Shown: positions 33,637 to 42,366, numbered from the stretch's first letter. The stretch is 64,000 bases of DNA from Paenibacillus sp. SZ31 (GCF_012912005.1 NZ_JABBEA010000020.1:41381-105380); one strand, 5' to 3'. Made by a program: numbers and translations. The notes: generated by a model not told the origin, from the letters alone.

Positions 33637-35439
33637 TCATGAATACAGACGTTCAAGTTCGTCGACCAGACTGCCGACATACGCAACTGCAGAACGAATT
33701 GGCTCAGGTCCGGACATATCCACACCGGCGAGCTTCATTAACTCCTGCGGTGTGAGACTTCCACCGGCTTTGAGTGCATCAAGCCAGCGATCTACCGCAG
33801 GCTGTCCTTCTTCCCGAATCTGCTGTGCAGCCGCTGTGGAAGCCGTCAAACCTGCAGCATAGGTATACGGATATAGTCCCATATAATAATGAGGTTGTCT
33901 CATCCACGTGAGCTTGGCCCCTTCATCAATAACCAGATCAGGTCCCCAGAATTCGGAGAGGATGTCTCCTTTGAGCTGACTTAACGTCTTCGCCGTAATG
34001 GGCTCATCATTGGTTGCGAGTGCATACACCCTGCGCTGTAATTCCCCTTCCAGCAGATGCGTAACGAAGTTATGGTAATACGTATTCAACAGTTGCAAAA
34101 TGACCCAACGACGCATTCTCGGATTATCGGAACGCTTCAATAGATGATCTGCCAGCAGCATTTCATTCATGGTCGACGGTGCCTCAATAAAATAAAGAGA
34201 TGGCCGTGTATTCGTGAGCTTTTGGTAACGTCCCGCGAGCATAAAGTGGCCTGCATGTCCTACTTCATGCGCAAGCGTAAATGCCCCACGCATATTGTTC
34301 GCCCATGAAATTAGAATATAGGAGTGCGAACCATATATAGAGGAGCAAAATGCCCCTGTGGATTTGCCTGCATTATCTGCGTAATCCACCCAACGATCAC
34401 TGAATGCGCGCTCTACGATCTCGCCATACTCTGGCCCAAGCACAGCAAGTGCTTCACGAATGAGTGTGCACGCCTCATCATATGTAATGGCAGGGCTAAA
34501 TTCAGGATCAAGCGGGGCCTTCAGATCACAGAACATCAGCTTGTCCAGACCCAGCTCACGTTTCTTGAGAGCCGCCAGTCTGCGCATATGAGGTGCGAGT
34601 TCCTGCTGGATAATATCGAGCACATTATTGTACATCTCTTTGCTCACTTGCTGTGGGCTGAGAAGCATATCTGTAACATCGTCGTAACCACGCAGTCTGG
34701 ATAAAACAACCTGCTTCTTCACTTCGGTTGCATAACCTTCTGCGAACGTATTTTTGTACTCATTCAATGTCGAGCTGAACGCAGCATATGCAGAACGGCG
34801 CAGCTTCGTATCAGACGACATCTCATAATTATTTTCATAGAATGACCAGGACAGTGGACGATTATTGTCCTCTCCATCGAGAGCATCGTCAAACGTCATG
34901 TCTGCCAGTTTACCGCGCAGATAGATACGGTATGGTGAATCCAGTACCTCTCCGAGAGAGGCGAGTACCTTCTCAGTCTCCGGCGTGAGCCGATGTGCTT
35001 TTTCTCGAATCAAACGCTCCAAACTGCGCGCATACGGTTCCAATCCCGGAAGCTCTTGAATATAACGCTCTACAGTTCCATCCGGCAGATCGACGATCTC
35101 CGAACTGACAAAAGACAAGGACGACGACAGATTTGATAGGATATCTCCTGCCTTGGCTGAATTCTCAATATTCACCGGATTGGTGCTGTCCTCTGATTGC
35201 TTCAAGCGGGCATAAGAAGCCGTCTTGCCGATCCGCTCCTGCAAAGCTTCACGAGCATCCAGACAAGCCAGCAATTGTTCAGCGCCTTCGCCTAGACGTC
35301 CTTTGAACGTTTCGATCTGAGCCGCAGCCTCAGGAAGTGATCGAAGCTCCTGCTCCCACTCTACATCGGTTACAAACAAGTCTTTCAGATCCCAAGTCGT
35401 TTCCTGATTTACCTCAGCACGTGTACGTATTTTTTCCAT
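33637..35439 (-). CDS. pepF: Oligoendopeptidase F (M3 family)
   Basis: A 600-residue cytosolic zinc peptidase that cleaves oligopeptides. The HExxH motif lies in FTLAHEVGHAGHFML near residue 392, and the third ligand Glu is in YFIEAPSTMNEMLL about 25 residues later. The C-terminus has LYPYTYAAGLTASTAAAQQI, typical of the family. AAGGAGGATG precedes the ATG. It is monocistronic, with its own terminator. Confidence 0.94.
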   Translation of the reverse strand: MEKIRTRAEVNQETTWDLKDLFVTDVEWEQELRSLPEAAAQIETFKGRLGEGAEQLLACLDAREALQERIGKTASYARLKQSEDSTNPVNIENSAKAGDILSNLSSSLSFVSSEIVDLPDGTVERYIQELPGLEPYARSLERLIREKAHRLTPETEKVLASLGEVLDSPYRIYLRGKLADMTFDDALDGEDNNRPLSWSFYENNYEMSSDTKLRRSAYAAFSSTLNEYKNTFAEGYATEVKKQVVLSRLRGYDDVTDMLLSPQQVSKEMYNNVLDIIQQELAPHMRRLAALKKRELGLDKLMFCDLKAPLDPEFSPAITYDEACTLIREALAVLGPEYGEIVERAFSDRWVDYADNAGKSTGAFCSSIYGSHSYILISWANNMRGAFTLAHEVGHAGHFMLAGRYQKLTNTRPSLYFIEAPSTMNEMLLADHLLKRSDNPRMRRWVILQLLNTYYHNFVTHLLEGELQRRVYALATNDEPITAKTLSQLKGDILSEFWGPDLVIDEGAKLTWMRQPHYYMGLYPYTYAAGLTASTAAAQQIREEGQPAVDRWLDALKAGGSLTPQELMKLAGVDMSGPEPIRSAVAYVGSLVDELERLYS

Positions 35440-35531
35440 CTTTAGTTGTCATCCTCCTTGCATTTTCCAATATCTCTCATCGTATCATATTCCGCGCATC
35501 TATACATGACATCTACTAAAATGGTTCAGGG

Positions 35532-35620
35532 GAGTATAGATTGGACTAAAGATTATTCACACTTACCACTCCGATGACAGAACAACCTTCCGATCGCTGT
35601 TATCCCCGGATTTTTTGATT
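35532..35620. repeat. Dispersed intergenic repeat, copy 2
   Basis: Matches 30421-30508: CCACTCCGATGACAG, then CCTTCCGATCGCTG, TTATCCCCGG and ATTTTTT occur in the same order and spacing. Confidence 0.75.
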
Positions 35621-35663
35621 CCCTTTTTCAAAGGTGAAAATCCGGTGATAAAGGCGAACGCTC

Positions 35664-35826
35664 CGCTTCTTCAGGTTCTTTCTGTCCTCTACGTTCTCGT
35701 GTGAATGTTTAGTTCCATCTATAGAAAAGGGGTATCTAGGATAAAGGCCAGTATATGCTTCCGATGTAGCTTTCTTTCAGAAAGCTTTTAACTTCGCTTC
35801 TTCAAGCTATTTCTGTCCTCTACGTT
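35664..35826 (+). repeat. Direct repeat of a 32-base unit
   Basis: Units at 35664-35695 and 35795-35826 begin CGCTTCTTCA and end TTTCTGTCCTCTACGTT; they differ at three positions. Unit start-to-start distance is 131 bases. Confidence 0.8.
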
Positions 35827-35869
35827 TTGTATAAACTTTTGCTCATCTGACCAAAATTTAAAAGTAAAT

Positions 35870-35912
35870 AAAAAACCGCAGGGTAATGGAAGAATCCATT
35901 TGCCCTGCGGTT
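35870..35912 (-). terminator. Terminator after hxlR
   Basis: Minus-strand AACCGCAGGG and CCCTGCGGTT form a 10-bp stem followed by TTTTTT. Confidence 0.9.
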
Positions 35913-35931
35913 CATTATAGATCTTACTTAT

Positions 35932-36291
35932 TTAGCTTTCTTTCCAGATTACATTTTCACCGTAATTTTTACCCCAGTTATACATTGCGTGCAGGACGGG
36001 CATCAGGCTTTGACCGTGATCTGTCAACGTATATTCCACCCGAGGAGGGACTTCTGCATACACCTTGCGCTCAATCAGCTTGTCTTCCTCCAGCTCACGT
36101 AGCTGGTTGGTCAGCATCTTCTGGGTGATATGAGGGATTAGGCGTTTCAGCTCACTGAAACGTTTGGTGCCTTCCAGACCCAAATGCCACAAAATAATCA
36201 GTTTCCATTTGCCACCGATCACCGCAAGGGTCAATTCCTTCTCACAGTTGATTTCTTTCAGATTAATCCGTTCCTTCACTTCAGACGCCAT
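35932..36291 (-). CDS. hxlR: HxlR-family transcriptional regulator
   Basis: A 119-residue DUF24/HxlR winged-helix protein. The family motif LAVIGGKWKLIILWHLGLEG is near residue 20, FSELKRLIPHITQKMLTNQLRELE is the recognition region, and VYAEVPPRVEYTLTDHG is the wing. HxlR of B. subtilis activates hxlAB in response to formaldehyde, and the gene here follows hxlB. The start at 36291 gives the usual length; upstream in-frame Met codons would add residues overlapping a palindromic operator. A terminator separates it from hxlB, so it has its own promoter. Confidence 0.82.
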   Translation of the reverse strand: MASEVKERINLKEINCEKELTLAVIGGKWKLIILWHLGLEGTKRFSELKRLIPHITQKMLTNQLRELEEDKLIERKVYAEVPPRVEYTLTDHGQSLMPVLHAMYNWGKNYGENVIWKES

Positions 36292-36319
36292 GGCTCCGAG
36301 CCCCCTCATCTTCAATCTT

Positions 36320-36342
36320 ATATCGCGTATATTACGCATATC
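36320..36342. promoter_or_regulatory. Palindrome upstream of hxlR, candidate autoregulatory operator
   Basis: ATATCGCGTATATTACGCAT followed by ATC is an imperfect 23-base palindrome centred on GCGTATATTACGC, 30 bases before the hxlR start. Winged-helix dimers bind such sites; autoregulation is inferred. Confidence 0.4.
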
Positions 36343-36504
36343 ACGGGACACTTCACTCGAAGTAAGCTTTCCGCTCCATGCATGATGTAATAAGTACATT
36401 CATTCGATACAGCTTTCTATTAATTCTACTACAGCCTGGTCGGGATGCAAAGTTTAAGTGAAAATTACGGATAAAACCTATAGACATGAATGACTGTGTA
36501 TCGC

Positions 36505-36546
36505 AAAAAAGACCAGAACCCTTCACAATCAAAGGATTCCAGTCTT
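36505..36546 (-). terminator. Terminator after hxlB
   Basis: Minus-strand AGACTGGAATCCTT pairs with AAGGGTTCTGGTCT (two G-U pairs) and is followed by six T. Confidence 0.88.
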
Positions 36547-36559
36547 TCATTTATTCACT

Positions 36560-37123
36560 CTATTCCAGGTTCGCGTGGCGGCCAAACATATCCGCTCCGG
36601 TCATTCCCTTCATTTCCATCATCGTGAGGATGAGTGCATCCATGCCAATCAACAGTCCCTGTTCGAACAACGAGCCCATCGGCTGAATGGTTACATCCGC
36701 TCCGGAAGTTGCCGTGTCCTCTTTGGCTGAAGCTGGAAGACGCACGACCGTAGTCGCCAATTGCCCAATCGTGGACTCTGGCTTGATTGTAATCAGACCG
36801 ACAGGTGCACCTGCCGAACTAGCTTTCTGAGCCATCGCTACGAGACTGCCTGTTTCTCCTGAGCCTGAGCATAACAAGAGAAAGTCCTTTGAACTGATCC
36901 CAGGTGTAACGGTCTCACCTACCACATATACACGAAGCCCCATCTGCATCAATCTCATGGCAAAAGCCTTTCCCATAAGACCTGACCGACCTGCTCCAGC
37001 CACAAAAATCTGTTCTGCAGCCAGAATGTGTTCAGCCATCGCTTGCATCTCTGCATCATCGATCTGGCTAAGCGTACGTTCCAGCTCCTTCAAGATGTCA
37101 GCTGCGTACTGTGTTTTGCTCAT
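36560..37123 (-). CDS. hxlB: 6-phospho-3-hexuloisomerase HxlB
   Basis: A 187-residue SIS-domain isomerase (D-arabino-3-hexulose 6-phosphate to fructose 6-phosphate), the second step of ribulose-monophosphate formaldehyde fixation. Motifs are IFVAGAGRSGLMGKAFAMRLMQMG near residue 40, LLLCSGSGETGSLVAMAQKA near 82, and PMGSLFEQGLLIGMDALIL near the end. The start at 37123 is 4 bases after the hxlA stop, with AAGGG as a weak site, suggesting coupling. Confidence 0.93.
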   Translation of the reverse strand: MSKTQYAADILKELERTLSQIDDAEMQAMAEHILAAEQIFVAGAGRSGLMGKAFAMRLMQMGLRVYVVGETVTPGISSKDFLLLCSGSGETGSLVAMAQKASSAGAPVGLITIKPESTIGQLATTVVRLPASAKEDTATSGADVTIQPMGSLFEQGLLIGMDALILTMMEMKGMTGADMFGRHANLE

Positions 37124-37127
37124 CTGC

Positions 37128-37763
37128 TTACCCTTGTTTAACGAGACGTTGCATTTCAGCTGCAACTGCGGCTTTGTCTGCTTGTCCTGTGATACCGCCG
37201 CCTACAATAACCAGATCCGGTTGTGCTTTGATTACTTCTGGCAATGTTTCCAGCTTGATTCCACCAGCGACAGCCGTTTTAGCATTTTTCACAGCAGCTT
37301 TGATCGTTTGCAGATCTTCGAACGGGCTTTGCCCTTCAGCTTGCAGGTCATAACCTGTGTGTACACAGATGTAATCTACGCCAAGCGCATCAATTTCACG
37401 AGCACGTTGTTCAAGGTTAGGCACGTTGATCATGTCCACAAGAACTTGTTTGTTTTGTTTCTTCGCTTCTGCTACTGCACCTTTGATCGTACTGTCATTG
37501 GTTGCCCCAAGCACAGTGATCAGATCCGCACCAGCTTCAGCTGCTTTCATGATTTCATAACCACCAGCGTCCATGATTTTAAGGTCTGCAAGAACTTGGA
37601 GATTAGGGAATGCTTCTTTCATCGCTTTTACCGCGTGCAAACCTTCATTAATAACGATTGGTGTACCAATCTCAACGATATCAATATATTGTTCAACCTC
37701 TTTAACCAGTGCGATACCTTCAGGGATGTTTACCAAGTCGAGTGCCAATTGCAATTTCATCAT
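37128..37763 (-). CDS. hxlA: 3-hexulose-6-phosphate synthase HxlA
   Basis: A 211-residue OMP-decarboxylase-fold aldolase that condenses formaldehyde with ribulose 5-phosphate. Characteristic segments are MKLQLALDLVNIPEG, VDIVEIGTPIVINEG, VLADLKIMDAGGYE (catalytic Asp-x-Lys-x-x-Asp), VDYICVHTGYD and IVGGGITGQADKAA. Together with HxlB it detoxifies or assimilates formaldehyde. AAAGGAGAAATAA precedes the ATG. Confidence 0.95.
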   Translation of the reverse strand: MMKLQLALDLVNIPEGIALVKEVEQYIDIVEIGTPIVINEGLHAVKAMKEAFPNLQVLADLKIMDAGGYEIMKAAEAGADLITVLGATNDSTIKGAVAEAKKQNKQVLVDMINVPNLEQRAREIDALGVDYICVHTGYDLQAEGQSPFEDLQTIKAAVKNAKTAVAGGIKLETLPEVIKAQPDLVIVGGGITGQADKAAVAAEMQRLVKQG

Positions 37764-37880
37764 TTATTTCTCCTTTGTTGTTCAAGTATGAGTCGTTCCT
37801 GTAAAAATAATAATCAGATATTTAGCCTGCACCAATTTGTCTGTTCAGATGCATGCAGTGTTTGTTTTAGCTACTCATTC

Positions 37881-37938
37881 ATTGTAGACCCTGACTATCC
37901 ATTCAGGAAGTACGCACTTTGAAGTGGGGTAGTTACTT
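37881..37938 (-). promoter_or_regulatory. hxlA promoter with adjacent HxlR-type operator
   Basis: On the minus strand TTCCTG (37904-37909) and TACAAT (37881-37886) are 17 bases apart. Just upstream, AAGTAACTA (37928-37938 region) and CACTTCAAAGTG form partly symmetrical elements ending at the -35. AAGTAACTA resembles the core of B. subtilis YodB/HxlR-family sites. The position upstream of -35 fits activation by HxlR. Confidence 0.55.
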
Positions 37939-38054
37939 GCACGATACTATTGATAATCAATCGTTGTTATCCGAATTAAACAATGCGATTAATCCTCTAT
38001 TCCAACCCGTTCACAGCAGAAAAGAAACCTAATCATCCCATTATGTCTTCAATA

Positions 38055-38081
38055 TAAAAGACCCCGCCACATGGCAGGGTC
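38055..38081 (-). terminator. Terminator after the lactonase gene
   Basis: Minus-strand GACCCTGCC and GGCGGGGTC pair around ATGT, followed by TTTTAT. The palindromic repeat copy B lies between it and the stop codon. Confidence 0.85.
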
Positions 38082-38134
38082 CTTATCATTTCCAATCCCA
38101 GCAGAGCTGGTTTTAAAAATTCAACATTTTACAC

Positions 38135-38178
38135 GAATCAATTTCATAACTCACTAAAAGGTATTATGAAATTGATTC
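38135..38178. repeat. Stop-codon-associated palindromic repeat, copy B
   Basis: Arms GAATCAATTTCATAA and TTATGAAATTGATTC are a perfect 15-bp inverted repeat around a 14-base loop (CTCACTAAAAGGTA). The outer end supplies part of the TGA stop codon of the lactonase gene at 38177-38179. Confidence 0.9.
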
Positions 38179-39259
38179 ACAGATATACAGGTTTCACGCA
38201 TACCGGCTTGGATACACCTGTGCTGTGACCTGTGTATTTCAGACGTCCGCTTTCCTGATCCACCGTGAATGTCACGAGGTTGTTGGTATCGCGGTTAGCT
38301 GCGATCAGCAGTTTGCCGTTAGGCGTCAGCGCAAAGTGACGCGGGTGCTCACCTTCTGCAGATACATGCTCAACCAGTGTCAGGTGACCTTTGTCTGCAT
38401 CTACTGCAAATACAACGATGCTGTCATGTCCTCGGTTAGAACCATATACATAACGTCCATCATTGGAAACTGTGATTTCCGCTGTTGTATTCTCTTTGCC
38501 ATCATATCCATCAGGCAATGTGGATACGGTAGACAATTCAGTCAACGTACCCGCTGCTGCATCATATTGGAACGAAGTAATCGAAGAATCCACTTCGTTG
38601 ATCACATAAGCGAATTGACCATTCGGGTGGAACGCCAAGTGACGTGGACCTGCACCCGCATGTGTTTTAGTTTCACTGTGCAGTACAAGTTCATTCTTGT
38701 CTGCATCAATGGAATAGATCGCGATTTTATCCGCACCCAGATCCTGTACCAGCATGTATTTGCCATCCGGGCTGAAGAATGCGGAGTGCACATGTGGCTT
38801 GTCCTGACGTTCAGGATGCGCACCTTGGCCTTCATGTTTCTTCTCGTCCAGAAGCGCTCCAACTTCACCGTTATCCGTCAAGGCTTGCAGACCTACCAGA
38901 CCACCGTGGTAGCTGGAGAGGATCAAGTATTTTCCGGAAGGATCGCGCTGGATATGACATGGTGGAGCTGAAATGGAGTCATTCCGGTTCAGCAACGTTA
39001 ATTTTCCTGTAGAAGGATCAATGCTCAGAGCTACAGCTTCAGACATTTTATTGCCTTCTGCTGACGCTGTTTCACCAATCGCATACAGTTTGTTACCCTC
39101 AGCATCCACGTTGACAAACGTTGGGTTTTTCACGCCAGCGATGCCGTCAAGCTTGGACAAGCTTCCTGTATCCTCATTCAATTCATATGCATAAATGCCC
39201 TCATTTTCCGTTTCGGCATAAGAGCCAGCAAGTACGAGCAAGCGTTTTGATTCACTCAT
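38177..39259 (-). CDS. Lactonase-family beta-propeller (6-phosphogluconolactonase-like)
   Basis: A 360-residue seven-bladed propeller of the YkgB/Pgl type, with GSYAETENEGIYAYELNEDTG at the N-terminus and repeated blades such as HIQRDPSGKYLILSSYHGG, GPRHLAFHPNGQFAYVINE, and HPRHFALTPNGKLLIAANRD. It probably hydrolyses 6-phosphogluconolactone in the pentose phosphate pathway. The start at 39259 follows GAGGAGGAAAC. Its stop codon lies inside the palindromic repeat. Confidence 0.9.
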   Translation of the reverse strand: MSESKRLLVLAGSYAETENEGIYAYELNEDTGSLSKLDGIAGVKNPTFVNVDAEGNKLYAIGETASAEGNKMSEAVALSIDPSTGKLTLLNRNDSISAPPCHIQRDPSGKYLILSSYHGGLVGLQALTDNGEVGALLDEKKHEGQGAHPERQDKPHVHSAFFSPDGKYMLVQDLGADKIAIYSIDADKNELVLHSETKTHAGAGPRHLAFHPNGQFAYVINEVDSSITSFQYDAAAGTLTELSTVSTLPDGYDGKENTTAEITVSNDGRYVYGSNRGHDSIVVFAVDADKGHLTLVEHVSAEGEHPRHFALTPNGKLLIAANRDTNNLVTFTVDQESGRLKYTGHSTGVSKPVCVKPVYL

Positions 39260-39473
39260 TACAGTTTCCTCCTCTATGTGTATGTAATCTTGTTGCACCT
39301 CTTCTATAATAAATCTGCCATATCAAAATAGCAATCCGCTGTCGCTGCACATCCGTAAAATTATCGGTTAAACAACGCGTGGAAAGCACACGATCATACT
39401 GAAATCCATTCATATGAGGTGCATCTTCTGCTATGATAAGATAGGTTTTTCATCCAGAAGGGACTGAATTGCA

Positions 39474-40403
39474 TTGCTTCACTCATTTTTACTCACGTTA
39501 TACCATGTATTCCTGCCGATATCACTTCCCGTGATTGGAGGAATTCTGTTAAAACACTTCAAGAACTGGGATACCCGGTCACTCTCGACCTTTTCCCTTT
39601 ATATTTTGAGCCCTGCGCTCATCTTCAATACATTACTGCATGCGGAGATTACCTGGACGGACGTCACCAGCACGTTCTGGTTCTCCATCATTAATCTGAT
39701 TGCCCTGTGGGCACTCGCCGAGCTGTTAAGCCGGGTTTTCCGTCTGGGTGCAAGCGAAAAAGCGGGTCTCACCCTCGTCTCCACGTTTACGAACTGCGTG
39801 AATTACGGGCTCCCGCTTGTACTGCTTGCCTTTGGTCAACTTGGACTGGACAAGGCTTCCGTCTATGTCATTGGACAGATGATCATTGTCAATACAGTAG
39901 GTATCTTTTTTGCCGCAAGATCCCAATTCACGGTAAAAGATGCGATTCTGTCCGTTTTCCGCATGCCATCCATCTATGCTGCTGGCATCGCCATTATGCT
40001 ACGTGCGTCCAATCTGAGCCTGCCTGACGCACTCGATGGAGGCATCTCCATGATGGCCGCGGGTTACTCTCCTGTCGTTCTCGCCATTCTGGGAGCACAG
40101 ATGCTCAGACCAAAAGGTGCTACAGTGCCCTGGCTGCCCAATGTACGCCGAGCCTTCTGGACCGGACTTGTGGTCCGTCTCGCAGCTGCGCCCATCCTCT
40201 CCTGGGTGATTCTGACCGCGCTTCAGGTCGAGGGTACGTTGTTCAGTGTGCTGCTGATCCTCGCATCGATGCCGACCGCAGTGAACGCCGTTATTTTGGC
40301 TGAACAGTTCAATGCTTCTCCTCAGTTTGTATCCCGTTGCATCCTGTGGACAACCGCTGCATCCATGTTGATGCTGCCGATTATGATTGTGATGGCTTCC
40401 TGA
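39474..40403 (+). CDS. AEC-family transporter
   Basis: A 309-residue membrane protein with about ten predicted helices. It starts FLLTLYHVFLPISLPVIGGILL, with FTNCVNYGLPLVLLAFG near residue 107 and ASMPTAVNAVILAEQFNASPQFVSR near the end. AEC proteins (auxin efflux carrier, MleP-type malate permease) move organic acids. The start codon is TTG with AGAAGGG upstream. It converges on, and overlaps by 23 bases, the DUF2062 gene. Confidence 0.88.
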   Translation: MLHSFLLTLYHVFLPISLPVIGGILLKHFKNWDTRSLSTFSLYILSPALIFNTLLHAEITWTDVTSTFWFSIINLIALWALAELLSRVFRLGASEKAGLTLVSTFTNCVNYGLPLVLLAFGQLGLDKASVYVIGQMIIVNTVGIFFAARSQFTVKDAILSVFRMPSIYAAGIAIMLRASNLSLPDALDGGISMMAAGYSPVVLAILGAQMLRPKGATVPWLPNVRRAFWTGLVVRLAAAPILSWVILTALQVEGTLFSVLLILASMPTAVNAVILAEQFNASPQFVSRCILWTTAASMLMLPIMIVMAS

Positions 40404-40971
40404 TTAATACCGGAGGCGATACCGACGCTAGATCCGCTTGTCGGCGTTTCTCCAGCCGGCGTTCATAACGCCGGTTGAGTGCTCTGACGTAGAAGAATTT
40501 CACGACAAAGTACGAAATCACACCCAAAATGACACCGAACACAGACATGCCTGCCAGGATATCCAATCCACCAAGTAACAGTTCACTCACGGCCGACCAG
40601 TTTCCACGAAACAGTTCCATGAATGCACTCTCGTGTACCGGTCCTTGTCCCATGCTGTGAGCAGGTAGAATCCAGGAACCAATCTGCTTCGCGATCGGCA
40701 TCAGAATGATAGGCAAAAACGTAAGTTTTCCGATCACATTACCAACAATCGCTGCTGGCATCGAACCTCCAGACAGTCGCACAATGGGATAGAATACGAG
40801 ATATATCAGGGATGCGGTCGAGATCACGATCAGTTCCAGTCCGAACCCTATGGCAAATCCGGTGGATACTTTATGGGCACCTCCGGGAGCACGTAACAAT
40901 TTGAGAAAATTCAGCTTCATCGCACGTGTTAAACGTACCCAGCGGTTAGTCTTGCGCTTCTGTGTGGTCAT
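40381..40971 (-). CDS. DUF2062-domain membrane protein
   Basis: A 196-residue protein. A basic N-terminus is followed by the DUF2062 motif FLKLLRAPGGAHKVSTGFAIGFGLEL, and three to four membrane helices (LIVISTASLIYLVFYPIVRL, AAIVGNVIGKLTFLPIILMP, MSVFGVILGVISYFVVKFFY). Function unknown. AAGGAGAAG precedes the ATG at 40971. The last 23 bases overlap the convergent AEC gene, so transcripts would be complementary at their ends. Confidence 0.87.
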   Translation of the reverse strand: MTTQKRKTNRWVRLTRAMKLNFLKLLRAPGGAHKVSTGFAIGFGLELIVISTASLIYLVFYPIVRLSGGSMPAAIVGNVIGKLTFLPIILMPIAKQIGSWILPAHSMGQGPVHESAFMELFRGNWSAVSELLLGGLDILAGMSVFGVILGVISYFVVKFFYVRALNRRYERRLEKRRQADLASVSPPVLIRKPSQS

Positions 40972-41029
40972 ACCGAACTTCTCCTTATTTTGCACAAATG
41001 ACGACTTGAATCGTCTATTCTTTAGTATA

Positions 41030-41488
41030 TCACACCGCGTTAGCTCCAGTGGTAACAATGACTGGCTGTGTCTGCATCTCGACATTACCTGCCACCGCTC
41101 GGGAGATCATACAGGATGATTCAGCCTTGTGCGCCAAGCGCTCGGCTTTGGTCAGATCCGCCTCAGAGGCATCTGCGCTGAGCACGATTCGGGGTCTATG
41201 TACGATCCGTTCGTACGTAAACACGTTATTTGTAACATCTACCGTTGCTTCTGACTCCAGCGTCAACTCATCCGGCGTAATATCCGAACGCTCCAGCATC
41301 GCTGCCAGCGTGATCAGGTAACAGGTCGAGGCTGCACCCAGCAGCATCTCGTCCGGGTTGGTTCCTGTACCGGGTCCGCCCATCTCCTGCGGAATCGATA
41401 TGACCGTTTTTAATCCACCTGCATCAATGGTCCCCTCACTGTTACGTCCACCATTCCATACCGCTTTCAGATGAAAAGGATGTTTCAT
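41030..41488 (-). CDS. OsmC/Ohr-family peroxiredoxin-like protein
   Basis: A 152-residue protein with the two family cysteines in LLGAASTCYLITLAAML and KAESSCMISRAVAG. OsmC/Ohr enzymes reduce organic hydroperoxides. GTNPDEMLLGA is the typical lead-in. The start at 41488 follows AAAGGAATG. It is 20 bases downstream of the DeoR gene end, so the pair may be co-transcribed, an unusual partner for a DeoR regulator. Confidence 0.88.
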   Translation of the reverse strand: MKHPFHLKAVWNGGRNSEGTIDAGGLKTVISIPQEMGGPGTGTNPDEMLLGAASTCYLITLAAMLERSDITPDELTLESEATVDVTNNVFTYERIVHRPRIVLSADASEADLTKAERLAHKAESSCMISRAVAGNVEMQTQPVIVTTGANAV

Positions 41489-41508
41489 GACATTCATTCC
41501 TTTCTGAT

Positions 41509-42276
41509 TTACACACGTATACACGTAATATTTTGTTCGATCAATGCGCTAACCTGCTCTTCGTCTACACCCTGATCTGTAATCACTTTCCCCACAATGC
41601 TCATCTCAGCGACTCTGGTAAACGCCTGGATGTTAAACTTGCTGGAATCTGCAAGTAAAATGACCTCATCCGCAATATGGATCATCTTTTGCTTCACCAA
41701 GGCCTGCAATTCATTGGATTCACTGATACCTTTGGTCAGATGCACACCTTTACAAGACAGAAACACTTTATCCACATGGTAAGCATCCAGCGAACGTTCC
41801 GCCAGCGGTCCTACAAAAGACAGTGACTTCGAAGCCAGTTGCCCACCTGTGGCAATCACACGAATCTGCTCCTTGTTACTCAGCTCTGCGGCGACCTTAA
41901 TCGAGTTGGTTAATACCGTCAGTGGGATGTTCGGCAATCCTGCCGCCATATACCACGCCGTTGTACTTGCATCCAGGGCGATCCGGTCGCCGGATTCCAC
42001 CATTTTTACCGCTTCGCTTGCAATTCTGCGCTTTTCTTCTGCATGGGCTACAGCCCGTTCCGGATACGGAATCTCCGACTGTAACTCTTCCTTGTATTTC
42101 ACGCTGACCGCCCCGCCATGGGACCGCCTGAGCCTGCCCGCCTGTTCGAGCTTGTCCAGATCACGACGAATCGTCTCTTCCGTCACCCCGCAGCGCTCAC
42201 TAAGTTCGGTCACACGCATGCTGCCTTGCGTATCCACCCATTCCACTATTTTCTCATACCGTTCAGCTACGAGCAT
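41509..42276 (-). CDS. DeoR/GlpR-family transcriptional regulator (paralogue of 30520)
   Basis: A 255-residue repressor aligning along its whole length with the regulator at 30520. Shared segments include GSMRV-ELSERC-VTEETIRRDLD, EQAGRLRRSHGGAVSVK, LTVLTNSI-VA-ELS, and LSFVGPLAERSL-AYHVDK. It has one extra short insert (YKEELQ) after the signature and a different C-terminus. The ligand is presumably a sugar phosphate; no sugar genes adjoin it, only osmC-like downstream. Confidence 0.88.
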   Translation of the reverse strand: MLVAERYEKIVEWVDTQGSMRVTELSERCGVTEETIRRDLDKLEQAGRLRRSHGGAVSVKYKEELQSEIPYPERAVAHAEEKRRIASEAVKMVESGDRIALDASTTAWYMAAGLPNIPLTVLTNSIKVAAELSNKEQIRVIATGGQLASKSLSFVGPLAERSLDAYHVDKVFLSCKGVHLTKGISESNELQALVKQKMIHIADEVILLADSSKFNIQAFTRVAEMSIVGKVITDQGVDEEQVSALIEQNITCIRV

Positions 42277-42366
42277 ATTCCTTCACTCCAAACCGTTGAT
42301 TATCCAGTTGATCCTGTTCCTCCATCATACCACAGTGCGATCACAAGGAGAATTTGGTCCACGTGC

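Larger units (their letters stand above)
35440..35869. other. Gene-free, repeat-rich intergenic region
   Basis: About 430 bases between the pepF start and the hxlR terminator hold no supported gene. They contain the second copy of the dispersed repeat (35532-35620), a GGATTTT...AAAATCC inverted repeat, and two copies of a 32-base unit (35664 and 35795). Confidence 0.7.

Noticed and set aside
30421..35620. Possible CRISPR or tandem array from the intergenic repeats
   Set aside because: The copies are five kilobases apart, without regular spacers or cas genes.
36957..37922. A 321-codon plus-strand open frame
   Set aside because: It lies antisense to hxlB and hxlA, has Cys/Phe-rich composition without family features, and no ribosome binding site; it is a shadow of the real genes.
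38225..38971. A 248-codon plus-strand open frame
   Set aside because: It is antisense to the lactonase propeller repeats and has no start signals.
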